A stretch of DNA of 64,000 nt. It comes from Limnohabitans sp. 63ED37-2. GTDB taxonomy: Bacteria > Pseudomonadota > Gammaproteobacteria > Burkholderiales > Burkholderiaceae_C. The DNA lies in contig NZ_CP011774.1 in NCBI RefSeq assembly GCF_001412535.1, positions 2,661,501-2,725,500 of the forward strand, given 5' to 3'. The translations under genes were made by a program, and so were the position numbers. This document shows positions 42,558 to 51,601 of this stretch, in pieces. The notes below the pieces were generated by a model that was given only the letters and a program-made list of their open reading frames with translations, had not been told where the DNA came from and did not search any database. How positions within the stretch are numbered: position 1 is the stretch's first letter; every line of letters starts with the position of its first letter.

Positions 42558-43682
42558 TCAGTCGGCGTCCGAAGGCAGCGGCTTGAAGCGCGGATCATCG
42601 GCATCGGGCTCTTGCGGCTTGTCCTGCTCTTTGAAGCGGGGGTCAATGTCCACCACACCCTGCTCAATGATCTGCTGGGCGCGGATGTGCTTGTAGATCT
42701 CTTTGATCAAGGGCTCACAACCTTCGCGGGTCAGGGCCGAGATTTGGAAAACCGGACCTTTGTAGCGCATGCGCTTGATGAAGTCCTTGACACGGGCTTC
42801 GCGCTCGTCGGCGGGCACCATGTCCAGCTTGTTGAGGACCAGCCAGCGCGGCTTGTTGTGCAGGCCTGGGTCGTATTTTTTGAGCTCGGCCACGATGGCC
42901 TTGGCTTGCTGCACCGGGTCGACGTTTTCGTCAAACGGCGCAAAGTCGACCACATGCAGCAGCAAACGGGTGCGCTGCAAATGGCGCAAAAACAAATGGC
43001 CAAGACCCGCACCTTCAGAGGCGCCTTCAATCAAGCCCGGTACGTCGGCCACCACAAAGCTCTGCTCCGGACCCACGCGCACCACCCCCAAGTTGGGGTG
43101 CAAAGTGGTGAAGGGGTAATCGGCGATTTTCGGGCGGGCATTCGAGACCGCCGCAATGAAAGTGGACTTGCCCGCATTGGGCATGCCCAGCAAGCCCACA
43201 TCGGCCAGCACCTTCAATTCGAGCTTGAGCTCTTTCTTCTCGCCCAGCCAACCCGGTGTTTTCTGGCGCGGGGCGCGGTTGATCGCGCTTTTGAAGCGCA
43301 TGTTGCCAAAGCCACCGTCACCGCCTTTGGCGATCATGATGGTTTCGCCCGGCACCAGCAATTCGTACAGCACCTCGCCCGTTTCGGCGTCGGTGATGAT
43401 GGTGCCCACCGGCATTTTGAGGGTCACGTCGTCGCCGGCAGCGCCGAACATGTCCGAGCCCATGCCATGCTGACCACGCTTGGCCTCATGGCGGCGCGAG
43501 TAGCGGTAATCAACCAGGGTATTCAGGTTGATGTCGGCATAGGCAAACACATGCCCGCCACGACCACCATCACCGCCGTTCGGGCCACCGAATTCTTTGT
43601 ATTTCTCATGGCGGAACGAGACGCAGCCGTTCCCGCCGTCACCTGCGGCGATGTCAATATAGGCTTCGTCAACGAACTTCAT
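42558..43682 (-). CDS. obgE: Obg-family GTPase
   Basis: ObgE is a ribosome-associated GTPase. The 374-residue protein has the Gly-rich Obg domain (MKFVDEAYIDIAAGDGGNGC; GGDGGRGGHV), then G1 GMPNAGKSTFI, switch II DVPGLIEGA, and NKLDMVP (G4). A short acidic C-terminal tail (PDADDPRFKPLPSDAD) replaces a full OCT domain. A hairpin between rpmA and obgE may lower read-through from the ribosomal genes. Confidence 0.97.
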   Translation of the reverse strand: MKFVDEAYIDIAAGDGGNGCVSFRHEKYKEFGGPNGGDGGRGGHVFAYADINLNTLVDYRYSRRHEAKRGQHGMGSDMFGAAGDDVTLKMPVGTIITDAETGEVLYELLVPGETIMIAKGGDGGFGNMRFKSAINRAPRQKTPGWLGEKKELKLELKVLADVGLLGMPNAGKSTFIAAVSNARPKIADYPFTTLHPNLGVVRVGPEQSFVVADVPGLIEGASEGAGLGHLFLRHLQRTRLLLHVVDFAPFDENVDPVQQAKAIVAELKKYDPGLHNKPRWLVLNKLDMVPADEREARVKDFIKRMRYKGPVFQISALTREGCEPLIKEIYKHIRAQQIIEQGVVDIDPRFKEQDKPQEPDADDPRFKPLPSDAD

Positions 43683-43738
43683 GAGATTTCCAGTGTAGCT
43701 TGAGGCCCGCGGTCAAGAGACACACGGGCCAGAATGCG

Positions 43739-43760
43739 AAAAGCCCCGGCTTGCGGGGCT
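43739..43760 (-). terminator. Hairpin between rpmA and obgE
   Basis: On the minus strand AGCCCC, loop GCAAGCC, GGGGCT is followed by TTTC. A short T-run suggests partial termination, which would separate abundant ribosomal-protein message from obgE. Confidence 0.55.
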
Positions 43761-43786
43761 CCTCTTCGCAATGTGCGTGAGCAGGC

Positions 43787-44047
43787 TTAAACAGCCGGGG
43801 TCACGTTCACCATGTGCTTGCTGAGCTCACCTTTGGTCGAGAACGACACGTGGCCGTCAACCAAGGCAAACAAAGTGTGGTCTTTGCCGATGCCGACATT
43901 GTTGCCCGCATGGAACTTGGTGCCACGTTGACGAACGATGATCGAGCCAGCGCTGATCAGTTCACCACCGAAAGCCTTGACGCCGAGCATTTTTGGCTTG
44001 GAATCACGACCGTTGCGCGTAGAGCCGCCGCCTTTTTTCTGTGCCAT
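43787..44047 (-). CDS. rpmA: 50S ribosomal protein L27
   Basis: The 86-residue protein starts MAQKKGGGSTRNGRDSKPKM, the conserved L27 N terminus that reaches the peptidyl-transferase centre, followed by GVKAFGGELISAGSIIVRQRG and HAGNNVGIGKDHTLFAL. It lies 12 bases after rplU. Confidence 0.98.
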   Translation of the reverse strand: MAQKKGGGSTRNGRDSKPKMLGVKAFGGELISAGSIIVRQRGTKFHAGNNVGIGKDHTLFALVDGHVSFSTKGELSKHMVNVTPAV

Positions 44048-44059
44048 GACCTATTCTCC

Positions 44060-44371
44060 TCAGGCAGCGATCGCACCGATTTGCAGTTCGGTGAACTGCT
44101 GGCGGTGACCCTGACGTTTTTGATAGTGCTTGCGACGGCGCATCTTGAAGATGTGCACTTTGTCGTGCTTGCCATGAGCCACCACGGTGGCTTTGACTGT
44201 GGCGCCGGACACCAGGGGCGTGCCGATCTTCAGGTCTGCGCCGTTGCCGACTGCGAGAACTTGATCAATCACGATTTCCTGGCCAACGTCCGCAGCAATC
44301 TGTTCTACTTTAATTTTTTCGCCAGCGACAACACGATACTGTTTGCCACCGGTTTTTATGACCGCGTACAT
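44060..44371 (-). CDS. rplU: 50S ribosomal protein L21
   Basis: The 103-residue protein starts MYAVIKTGGKQYRVVAGEKI and contains HGKHDKVHIFKMRRRKHYQKRQGHRQ (abridged: IFKMRRRKHYQKRQGHRQ), diagnostic for L21. It leads the rplU-rpmA-obgE-proB group. Confidence 0.98.
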   Translation of the reverse strand: MYAVIKTGGKQYRVVAGEKIKVEQIAADVGQEIVIDQVLAVGNGADLKIGTPLVSGATVKATVVAHGKHDKVHIFKMRRRKHYQKRQGHRQQFTELQIGAIAA

Positions 44372-44424
44372 AAATGACCTCTTTGAATGGAAGTTTCCAA
44401 GGGCTAATCCCCAAGGAACCTAAG

Positions 44425-44454
44425 ATTCTAGCACGGCTGTCCTATACCAGGCAA
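44425..44454 (-). promoter_or_regulatory. Promoter candidate for rplU-rpmA
   Basis: On the minus strand TTGCCT (44454-44449), 18 bases, TAGAAT (44430-44425) form a sigma-70-like promoter about 54 bases before the rplU ATG. Confidence 0.5.
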
Positions 44455-44585
44455 ATCCATCGCATGCGCCTGACACCCGCTTACAGGGCTCAGGATATGG
44501 CAGTACCTATAATTGCGCGGCGCACTGAGTGCGTATTTATTCCAACCGCCTCGGCTCGACCGAGCTCCCCAGCCGGATCTTCCAT

Positions 44586-45569
44586 TTGTCTGCCTCAGAA
44601 AACAGCACCGCCGCCGTTCTTGAATTGGTGGCCCCGGACATGGCCCAGGTCGACCATGTCATTGCCCAGCGGCTCGATTCAGGCGTTCCCTTGGTCGCAG
44701 AGGTGGCCCGCTACATCATTTCGGCTGGCGGCAAGCGTCTGCGCCCGGTGTTGCTGTTGCTCACTTGCGGTGCCCTAGGCTACACGGGCAGTCAAAGATA
44801 CAACCTGGCGGCTGTTGTCGAATTCATCCACACCGCCACTTTGCTGCACGACGACGTGGTCGACGAGTCCACCCTGAGGCGCGGTCGGCCTACCGCCAAC
44901 GAAAGCTTTGGCAACCCGGCCAGCGTGCTGGTGGGTGACTTTCTGTATTCCCGGGCTTTCCAGATGATGGTGGACGCGGGCAGCATGCGGGTGATGCAAA
45001 CCCTGGCCGACGCCACCAACGTGATTGCCGAGGGCGAGGTGCTGCAGCTGATGAACATGCACGATGCCTCGCTGGACGAAGAAGGCTATTTGCGCGTGAT
45101 CCGCTCCAAAACCGCCAAACTGTTTGAAGCCAGTGCCCGCCTGGGACCGATTTTGGCGGGCAGCACCCCAGAGATCGAGGCCGCTTGTGCCCATTACGGC
45201 CAGGCCTTGGGCACGGCGTTCCAGGTGATCGACGATGTGCTGGACTATGACGGCAACAGCGCCGAGATGGGTAAAAACCTGGGTGATGACCTGCGCGAAG
45301 GCAAAGCCACCTTGCCGCTGATTTTGGCCATGCAGCGTGGCAACCCAGAACAAAGCCGTACCGTGCGCGAAGCCATTGAAACCGGCAACGTAGACCGGCT
45401 GAACGAGATCGTGGCCATCGTTCGTGACACGGGGGCCCTGGCCGCTACCCGCAGCGCCGCAGCCGCCGAAGCGCAACGCGCCATTGACGCCGCCATGCAA
45501 CTGCCCGACAACCCCTACCGCACCGCCATGGTGGCGCTGGCCTCGCAGCTGCTTGACCGACGCACCTGA
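44586..45569 (+). CDS. ispB: Octaprenyl diphosphate synthase-type polyprenyl synthetase
   Basis: This enzyme makes the polyprenyl side chain of ubiquinone. The 327-residue protein has GGKRLRPVLLLL, the first Asp-rich motif TLLHDDVVDESTLRRG and the second FQVIDDVLDYDGN. The start is uncertain: TTG 44586 gives an N terminus like relatives (SASENSTAAV), while GTG 44529 would add 19 residues; neither has a strong ribosome site. TATAAT at 44508-44513 may be its -10. It diverges from rplU, a frequent layout. Confidence 0.93.
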   Translation: MSASENSTAAVLELVAPDMAQVDHVIAQRLDSGVPLVAEVARYIISAGGKRLRPVLLLLTCGALGYTGSQRYNLAAVVEFIHTATLLHDDVVDESTLRRGRPTANESFGNPASVLVGDFLYSRAFQMMVDAGSMRVMQTLADATNVIAEGEVLQLMNMHDASLDEEGYLRVIRSKTAKLFEASARLGPILAGSTPEIEAACAHYGQALGTAFQVIDDVLDYDGNSAEMGKNLGDDLREGKATLPLILAMQRGNPEQSRTVREAIETGNVDRLNEIVAIVRDTGALAATRSAAAAEAQRAIDAAMQLPDNPYRTAMVALASQLLDRRT

Positions 45570-45593
45570 CCACTGCCCATGCCGAGGATGACC

Positions 45594-45995
45594 ATGAATC
45601 TTTTCAAAACATCCACCATGGCCCTCATCGCGTGCGCCGCACTGTCAGCGGTGCCCAGCATGGCCAATCCCAAATGGGAAGCGGTCGTTTTGAACGATCA
45701 AGGCATGTTCTACATCGATGCGAACTCGATCGCCACAGAGCCTGGCCGCAAGGTCGTGTGGAGCGCGATCGATTACAAAAAACCTCAAACCACCACCGAA
45801 GGCCAGACTTACCTGTCTGCTCAGACTCAATTGTTGATCAACTGCAAAGCGCAAATGGCACGCGTGATGCACCAGACCTACTTCAGCGGTGCCATGTTGA
45901 CAGGCAAGGTCGTCACTCGCCAGGGCATGCTCCACGATTGGCTGGACATTGACCCCACATCGGCTGTGAAAAAAATCGCACGGCGCGTCTGCTGA
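45594..45995 (+). CDS. Small exported protein, surface-adhesin E-like
   Basis: The 133-residue protein has a signal peptide (TSTMALIACAALSAVPSMA, cleavage near residue 22) and a mature part WEAVVLNDQGMFYIDANSI, VWSAIDYKKPQTT, YLSAQTQLLINCKAQMARV, ending with a Cys. This resembles the surface-adhesin protein E family, with two Cys that could pair. ATG 45594 has GAGG 6 bases upstream; ATGs at 45579 and 45588 are alternatives. Its role is unknown and it lies between ispB and the pil genes. Confidence 0.7.
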   Translation: MNLFKTSTMALIACAALSAVPSMANPKWEAVVLNDQGMFYIDANSIATEPGRKVVWSAIDYKKPQTTTEGQTYLSAQTQLLINCKAQMARVMHQTYFSGAMLTGKVVTRQGMLHDWLDIDPTSAVKKIARRVC

Positions 45996-46220
45996 ACCGC
46001 TGCTCATCCTGCGGGTGAATGGGCAACGCCAATGACCCATGAATACCTAGGAATTTGAGGAAAGTTTGAAAGACTGACTGGAGCCGGGGTCCTTGAGGAG
46101 CAACTGTTTTGGATGACCAGGTTTTCCTCGAAAAACCAAGTCAGTCCATGGCGAGGCATTTACAAATCGCACATCAAGCACCATGATTTGAACCATTTGG
46201 TTTTCAAATAGGATGGCTTC

Positions 46221-47435
46221 ATGGAACCCACCCAGACACGGCCCGCCGCGGCCGGGCATGACGATGCGCCCGTGGTCAGTTATGTGCAGCAATTGCTCGA
46301 GCAGGCGGTGGCTCTCAAAGCGTCAGACATCCACTTTGAGCCTTACGAACACCAATACCGGGTGCGCATGCGCATCGACGGGGAGCTGCGCGAAGTGGCT
46401 TCCCCGCACATGGCCCTCAAGGACCGCCTGGCATCGCGCATCAAGGTGATGTCGCGCCTGGACATTGCCGAAAAGCGCCTGCCACAAGACGGACGCATGA
46501 AACTGCATTTGGCATCCGGGCGGGAGCTGGACTTGCGCGTGAGCACATTGCCGACCTTGTTTGGGGAAAAGCTGGTGATCCGTGTGCTGGACTCGGCGCA
46601 GGCCCAACTGGACTTGGGTCGTCTGGGTTACGAGCCCGAAGACCTGGAGCGCTTGCTGGGGGCGATCCGCGCACCGCACGGTCTGGTGCTGGTGACCGGC
46701 CCCACCGGCTCCGGCAAGACACAATCTCTGTACGCCTGCCTGAACCTGCTGAACACCCCGGAGGTGAACATCGCCACGGTGGAAGACCCGTGTGAGATCC
46801 AACTGGCGGGCATCAACCAAGTCAATGTGCAGGACAAACCAGGTCTGAGCTTTGCCGTGGCCTTGCGGGCCTTCTTGCGCCAAGATCCGGACATTTTAAT
46901 GGTGGGCGAGGTACGCGATCTGGAGACCGCCAACATCGCCATTCAGGCGGCCCAAACCGGGCATCTGGTGCTCTCGACCCTGCACACCAACGACGCCCCG
47001 GCCACCTTGGTGCGCTTGCGCAACATGGGCACGGCCCCCTACAACATCGCCGCCAGTGTGAGCCTGATCACAGCGCAACGCTTGGTGCGCTGCCTGTGCC
47101 CACAGTGCAAACACAGAGCCAGCGTGCCCGCAGCGATTTGGCTCAAAGCCGGGTGGCCGCCTCATCTGAGCCATGAAGACAAGGTGCCCGTGTTCGAGCC
47201 GGTGGGCTGCCCGCAATGCCACAAAGGTTTTGTGGGACGAACCGGTATTTTTCAGGTCATGCCGGTGAGCGCCGAAATGCAGCAGCTGGTCTTGCAGGAA
47301 GCGGGGATTCAGGAGATGGCGCGTCAAGCCCGAAACGAAGGGGTCAGCAGTTTGCGCATGGCGGGCTTGCGCAAAGTGCTGCAAGGCATCACTTCGCTGG
47401 ATGAAGTGCTGGCCGCCACGCGGGAAAGCACATGA
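46221..47435 (+). CDS. pilB: Type IV pilus assembly ATPase PilB/GspE, N-terminally short
   Basis: This hexameric ATPase drives pilus extension. The 404-residue protein has the N2-type segment DIHFEPYEHQYRVRMRIDG, Walker A GPTGSGKTQSLY, Asp box (VEDPCEIQL), Walker B DPDILMVGEVRD, a His box GHLVLSTLHTNDA and a zinc-type CPQC...CPQC pair. Typical PilB is about 570 residues; here the N-terminal MshEN-like domain is missing and the protein begins just before N2. All catalytic motifs are present. The stop overlaps pilC by 4 bases. Confidence 0.88.
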   Translation: MEPTQTRPAAAGHDDAPVVSYVQQLLEQAVALKASDIHFEPYEHQYRVRMRIDGELREVASPHMALKDRLASRIKVMSRLDIAEKRLPQDGRMKLHLASGRELDLRVSTLPTLFGEKLVIRVLDSAQAQLDLGRLGYEPEDLERLLGAIRAPHGLVLVTGPTGSGKTQSLYACLNLLNTPEVNIATVEDPCEIQLAGINQVNVQDKPGLSFAVALRAFLRQDPDILMVGEVRDLETANIAIQAAQTGHLVLSTLHTNDAPATLVRLRNMGTAPYNIAASVSLITAQRLVRCLCPQCKHRASVPAAIWLKAGWPPHLSHEDKVPVFEPVGCPQCHKGFVGRTGIFQVMPVSAEMQQLVLQEAGIQEMARQARNEGVSSLRMAGLRKVLQGITSLDEVLAATREST

Positions 47436-48646
47436 GTTCCCCGCAGCCTGGCCGGGCCACAAGGACCTTTCGATGGCGCGGCCTTGACAGCCAGGGGCAG
47501 CCCCAGAGTGGGCAAATTCAGGCCTTGAATGCCGACTTGGCACGGGTGCAACTGCGCAGGCAGGGGCTGCAGCAGGTGCAAGTTCACCGCCTGTGGTGGT
47601 CGCCACCGGACCGGATCAAAGCCAAAGACCTGGCCGTCATGACGCGCCAATGGGCGGCCATGCTGCGCGCGGGTGTGCCGGTCGTGCAAGCCTTGGGCAT
47701 GCTGTGCCGCAGCATGAGCGCCAAAGCCTTGGTGACCGTGATGCAGGGTGTGCGCAGCGATGTGGAAGCCGGTGTGGCCTTGCACGTCGCCCTGGCCCAA
47801 CGCCCTCAACATTTCAGCGGCCTGTATGTGCACATGGTGCAAGCGGGCGAAGCCGCAGGAATTCTTGACACGATGATGGAGCGGCTCTCCATGACGCTGG
47901 AAAAGAACGAGGCCATGCGCTCCAAAATTCGCTCGGCCTTGATGTACCCCATCGCCGTGATGGTGGTGGCCTTGGGCATTTTGGTGCTGATCCTGGTGCT
48001 GGTGGTGCCGGTTTTCCAAGACGTCTTCCAATCCTTTGGAGCTGAATTGCCCTTGGCCACGCAAATGGTGGTGGGCCTGAGTGACGCGCTGGTGGGTGCC
48101 TGGCCTGTTGCCCTGCCTTTGGGTCTTTTGCTGATTGGGGCAGCACAGCAAAACAGCCCAGCGACCAGCCGTGTGCGGCAATGGTTGGCCCGGTGGTGGC
48201 TGCGCTGGCCGGTACTCGGACCGCTTTTGACCACGGCGGTGGTCGCGCGTTGGGCGCAGACCCTGTCGGCCTTGCTGGCCGCTGGCGTGCCTTTGCCCGA
48301 GGCCTTGGGGCCCACCGCCCAAGCGTGCGATCATCCTGTGTTTGAACGCACCACCTTGCAATTGCAGCGGCGGGTGGTCCAAGGCCACAGTTTGAGTGAC
48401 AGCATGACCCAAAGCGGGCGTTTTCCGGCGATGATTGTGCAATTGTGCGCCACGGGCGAGGAGACCGGGGCGCTGGACAGCCTGCTGGGCCGGGCGGGCG
48501 GCCTGATGGAAAGCGCATTGGACGACCAGGTCAATGGTTTGAGCAGTTTGCTGGAGCCGCTGATCATCGTGGTGCTCGGCGGCTTCATTGGGGCCATCTT
48601 GGTGGCCATGTATTTACCAATTTTCAGTTTGGGGCAAGTTTTTTGA
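47432..48646 (+). CDS. pilC: Type IV pilus inner-membrane platform protein
   Basis: The 404-residue protein has two T2SSF domains: LAVMTRQWAAMLRAGVPVVQ with FSGLYVHMVQAGEAAGILD, and VARWAQTLSALLAAGVPLPEAL with MIVQLCATGEETGALD. Three membrane segments are visible (about 171-191, 220-240 and 375-395). Length is normal, so only PilB of this set is short. Confidence 0.94.
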   Translation: MSSPQPGRATRTFRWRGLDSQGQPQSGQIQALNADLARVQLRRQGLQQVQVHRLWWSPPDRIKAKDLAVMTRQWAAMLRAGVPVVQALGMLCRSMSAKALVTVMQGVRSDVEAGVALHVALAQRPQHFSGLYVHMVQAGEAAGILDTMMERLSMTLEKNEAMRSKIRSALMYPIAVMVVALGILVLILVLVVPVFQDVFQSFGAELPLATQMVVGLSDALVGAWPVALPLGLLLIGAAQQNSPATSRVRQWLARWWLRWPVLGPLLTTAVVARWAQTLSALLAAGVPLPEALGPTAQACDHPVFERTTLQLQRRVVQGHSLSDSMTQSGRFPAMIVQLCATGEETGALDSLLGRAGGLMESALDDQVNGLSSLLEPLIIVVLGGFIGAILVAMYLPIFSLGQVF

Positions 48647-48647
48647 C

Positions 48648-49478
48648 ATGAACGACAGCGTGATGGCACTTGCCCTGGCGGCTTTGCTGGGCCTGATGAT
48701 CGGCAGTTTTCTGAACGTGGTGATCCACCGCCTGCCGCTCATGCTGCAAGCGCAGTGGGACGCTCCGCTTGGCGATACAACGCACGATGCGTCGCTCAGT
48801 GCACCGCCCTTCAATCTGGCTGTGCCCCGTTCGCACTGCCCCCACTGTCAGCACACCTTGGCCTGGCACGAGAACATTCCACTGTTGAGTTTTCTTCGAT
48901 TGCGCGGCCGTTGCGCCCACTGCCACACGCCAATTGGCTGGCGCTATCCGGCCATTGAACTGGTCACAGCGGGGCTGTTCATGTGGGCGGCGGCCGAACA
49001 CGGTCTGAGTTTTCAGGCCTTGGTCTGGGCCGGCTTTGCAGCGGCCCTGGTCGCGCTGGCCGCCATCGATGCCGACACGCGCTTGCTGCCCGATGCCATC
49101 ACCCAACCTTTGGGTTGGGCAGGTTTGCTGGCCGCCAGTCTGGGCCTGACGGGCATCGGCCTGAACGACGCCCTTTGGGGGGCCGCTGTAGGCTATCTGT
49201 TTTTGTGGACGGTGTACTGGTTGTTCAAAGCCTTGACCGGCAAAGAAGGCATGGGTCAGGGCGACTTCAAGCTGCTGGCCGCTTTGGGGGCATGGCTGGG
49301 CTGGCATGCGCTGCTGACCTTGGTGCTGATCGCCTCTTTTTCCGGCGTGATCGGCGGGCTCTGGCTCAAGCTGCGGGGTCAATTGGCCGACAATGGGGAA
49401 CTGGCTTTTGGGCCCTTTTTGGTGTTGGCAGGTTTGTGGGTCATGGTCTTTGGCCCCCTGCCCTGGTTTTTGATCTGA
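48648..49478 (+). CDS. pilD: Prepilin peptidase/N-methylase
   Basis: PilD cuts and methylates type IV prepilins. The 276-residue protein has the N-terminal domain with two CxxC pairs (CPHCQHTL and CAHCHTPIGWRYP), and the aspartyl-protease residues in AAIDADTRLLPDAI and GKEGMGQGDFKLLAALGAW (the GxGD motif). Eight membrane segments are apparent. It starts one base after the pilC stop and abuts coaE. Confidence 0.95.
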   Translation: MNDSVMALALAALLGLMIGSFLNVVIHRLPLMLQAQWDAPLGDTTHDASLSAPPFNLAVPRSHCPHCQHTLAWHENIPLLSFLRLRGRCAHCHTPIGWRYPAIELVTAGLFMWAAAEHGLSFQALVWAGFAAALVALAAIDADTRLLPDAITQPLGWAGLLAASLGLTGIGLNDALWGAAVGYLFLWTVYWLFKALTGKEGMGQGDFKLLAALGAWLGWHALLTLVLIASFSGVIGGLWLKLRGQLADNGELAFGPFLVLAGLWVMVFGPLPWFLI

Positions 49479-50099
49479 ATGTCCATGACACAACGCACTT
49501 GGCGCATCGGCCTGACAGGCGGCATTGGCAGCGGCAAAAGCACAGTGGCGGGCTTTTTGGCGCGGCGCTGTGCCGCCATCATCGACGCCGATGCCATTTC
49601 TCGCAGCCTCACCGCCCCGGGCGGTCGGGCCATGGAAGCCATCGCCCACACCTTTGGTGCCGCCATGATCGGCCCGGACGGCGCCATGGACCGCCAAGCC
49701 ATGCGAGAGCGCGTCTTCCAAGACCCGCAAGCCAAACGCCAACTCGAACACATCATCCACCCCCTGGTCAGCCAGATCACGGCCGAGCAGGCGCAAGCGG
49801 CCGTGCAAGCGGGCCGCCGAGTGCTGGTGTTCGATGTGCCCTTGCTGGTGGAGTCGGGTGAGCGGTGGCGCAAACAAGTCGACCGGGTGATCGTCGTGGA
49901 CTGCGATATTTCGACCCAACAACAAAGGGTCATGGCCCGAAGTGGCCTGGCCGCCGACGAAATAGAACGCATCATCCAGCTGCAAGCTTCCCGTGCCCAG
50001 CGCTTGGCTTGTGCCGATATCGTTCTTGTCAATCAGGGTATCAGTTTTGATGAATTAGAGGCGCAAGTGCTTCAAGTGGCCGCTGACTTCGGGCTATGA
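49479..50099 (+). CDS. coaE: Dephospho-CoA kinase
   Basis: CoaE makes CoA from dephospho-CoA. The 206-residue protein has the P-loop GLTGGIGSGKSTVAGFLA, IIDADAISRSLTAPGG, and the LID-like LEHIIHPLV and VLVFDVPLLVESG segments. It begins directly after the pilD stop, as in pilD-coaE of many proteobacteria. Confidence 0.96.
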   Translation: MSMTQRTWRIGLTGGIGSGKSTVAGFLARRCAAIIDADAISRSLTAPGGRAMEAIAHTFGAAMIGPDGAMDRQAMRERVFQDPQAKRQLEHIIHPLVSQITAEQAQAAVQAGRRVLVFDVPLLVESGERWRKQVDRVIVVDCDISTQQQRVMARSGLAADEIERIIQLQASRAQRLACADIVLVNQGISFDELEAQVLQVAADFGL

Positions 50100-50121
50100 T
50101 CGGGGCACTGGAAAATGCCGC

Positions 50122-50877
50122 GTGATACTGTACGAATACCCATTTAACGAACGCATTCGCACCTATTTGCGACTGCAACAGCTGTTTTCACGCCTGGAGC
50201 AACTGATCGGGCGTGATCAGGCCGTGGACCACCATTTCGCCCTGACCACCTTGTTTGAAATCTTGGAGGTGGGAGCCCGCTCCGAACTCAAGTCTGAAGT
50301 GCTCAAAGACCTGGAGCGACAAAAACAAATCTACAGTGCTTACCGCGGCAACCCGGCCATTTCTGAAAAAGCGCTGGACGGCCTGATTGCGCAACTCGAC
50401 CATCTCTTTGAAGCCCTCAATCAGGTCTCTGGAAAAATGGGCCAAAGCCTGTCCGAGCACGATTTCCTGACGACCCTCAAAAGTCGCATGGCCATTCCTG
50501 GTGGCACCTGTGAATTTGACCTGCCTGCGTACCACGCTTGGCAACACCAGGATGCGGCCAGTCGCGCCCAAGATTTGGCCCAGTGGACCCTGCCCTTGGC
50601 CCCTTGGGCACAAGCCATTGCACAGTTGCTTCAAATGCTGCGCGAATCAGGCTCTGGACAAAAAGTCATGGCCACAGCCGGTCAGCTTCAGCAAAACCTG
50701 CCCCAAGGGCGAACCTTTCAGCTGCTGCGACTCAAAATCGACCCGGTTTTGGGCATCACCCCCGAGATCAGCTGCAACCGTTTGCTGGTGGTGATCCGCA
50801 TGATGCGCCAGCACAGCGATGGCAAGTTGGTGGCCACCACCGATGACGTGCCTTTCGAGATGACTTTGTGCGCATGA
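50122..50877 (+). CDS. zapD: Cell division protein ZapD
   Basis: ZapD cross-links FtsZ filaments at the division ring. The 251-residue protein starts from GTG at 50122 (MILYEYPFNERIRTYLRLQQLF), the diagnostic DUF1342 opening, followed by ALTTLFEILEVGARSELKSEVLKDLERQK. No membrane segment is present. coaE is 22 bases upstream and yacG overlaps its stop. Confidence 0.93.
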   Translation: MILYEYPFNERIRTYLRLQQLFSRLEQLIGRDQAVDHHFALTTLFEILEVGARSELKSEVLKDLERQKQIYSAYRGNPAISEKALDGLIAQLDHLFEALNQVSGKMGQSLSEHDFLTTLKSRMAIPGGTCEFDLPAYHAWQHQDAASRAQDLAQWTLPLAPWAQAIAQLLQMLRESGSGQKVMATAGQLQQNLPQGRTFQLLRLKIDPVLGITPEISCNRLLVVIRMMRQHSDGKLVATTDDVPFEMTLCA

Positions 50878-51089
50878 GCGACCCGAACCAGTCTCCAGAT
50901 TTCTCGCCCCGCCAAGTGCGCTGCCCCGCCTGCGCAGGCACCAGCCTTTACAGCCCCCAAAACCCCTACCGCCCGTTTTGCAGCGCCCGCTGCAAAGGTG
51001 TGGACTTGGGCGCATGGGCCAGCGAAGAATTCAAACTGCCCGACGACACCCCACCCGACGAGCCCTTTGGCGATCCGCGTTTGCAGTGA
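50874..51089 (+). CDS. yacG: DNA gyrase inhibitor YacG, zinc finger
   Basis: The 71-residue protein has VRCPACAGTSLYSPQNPYRP and FCSARCKGVDLGAWASEEF, the Cx2C...Cx3C zinc site of YacG, which binds gyrase GyrB in E. coli. The tail is acidic and Pro-rich. ATG 50874 overlaps the zapD stop (ATGA). Confidence 0.93.
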   Translation: MSDPNQSPDFSPRQVRCPACAGTSLYSPQNPYRPFCSARCKGVDLGAWASEEFKLPDDTPPDEPFGDPRLQ

Positions 51090-51111
51090 GACGCCCAGAA
51101 CCCTTGGGGTT

Positions 51112-51594
51112 TCAAGCGTGTGTGGCGTCTGTGAACTGACGCTCTTGGGCCAGCCAAGTCAGGACTGGAATGGTGCCCGGCAGCACCGGCGTCACGGCCA
51201 CCGGCAACGACTGCCAGGCGTGTGATTGCGCTTCGCGCATTTGCAACTCGCCCTGCCAATCCCACACTTTGCAGAAATGCAGCCGCACCAAAGCGTGTGG
51301 GTAATCGACCATCTGGGTTTTCCAGATCTGCGCGGCCCCGATGGTGATGCCCAGCTCTTCTTGCAGCTCGCGGCGCAGGGCTTGCTCGACCGACTCACCC
51401 GCTTCGAGTTTGCCGCCGGGAAATTCCCAGTAGCCCGCATAGACCTTGCCTTCGGGGCGCGAGGTCAACAAAAAATGGCCATCGGCTTGCAGTAACACGC
51501 CCACGGCCACATCGACCACGGAACGCTCGGCCTGGCCTGCGCTCAGGTCTTCGCGCTCGCGTTCGCCATCGGCGACCAACAGGCCTGCGCTCAT
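51112..51594 (-). CDS. MutT-like Nudix hydrolase
   Basis: The 160-residue protein has VDVAVGVLLQADGHFLLTSRPEGK, WEFPGGKLEAGESVEQALRRELQEELGI (Nudix box) and a C-terminal WQSLPVAVTPVLPGTIPVL. It resembles 8-oxo-dGTP diphosphatase. It is third after argJ and the DUF815 ATPase gene, with only 7 bases between it and the ATPase gene. Substrate not proven. Confidence 0.88.
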   Translation of the reverse strand: MSAGLLVADGEREREDLSAGQAERSVVDVAVGVLLQADGHFLLTSRPEGKVYAGYWEFPGGKLEAGESVEQALRRELQEELGITIGAAQIWKTQMVDYPHALVRLHFCKVWDWQGELQMREAQSHAWQSLPVAVTPVLPGTIPVLTWLAQERQFTDATHA

Positions 51595-51601
51595 GCCTGG
51601 C

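Noticed and set aside
46047..46292. Minus-strand frame of 81 residues between the small exported protein gene and pilB.
   Set aside because: It overlaps the pilB start, shows no family pattern and has no ribosome site; the spacer itself is only 225 bases.
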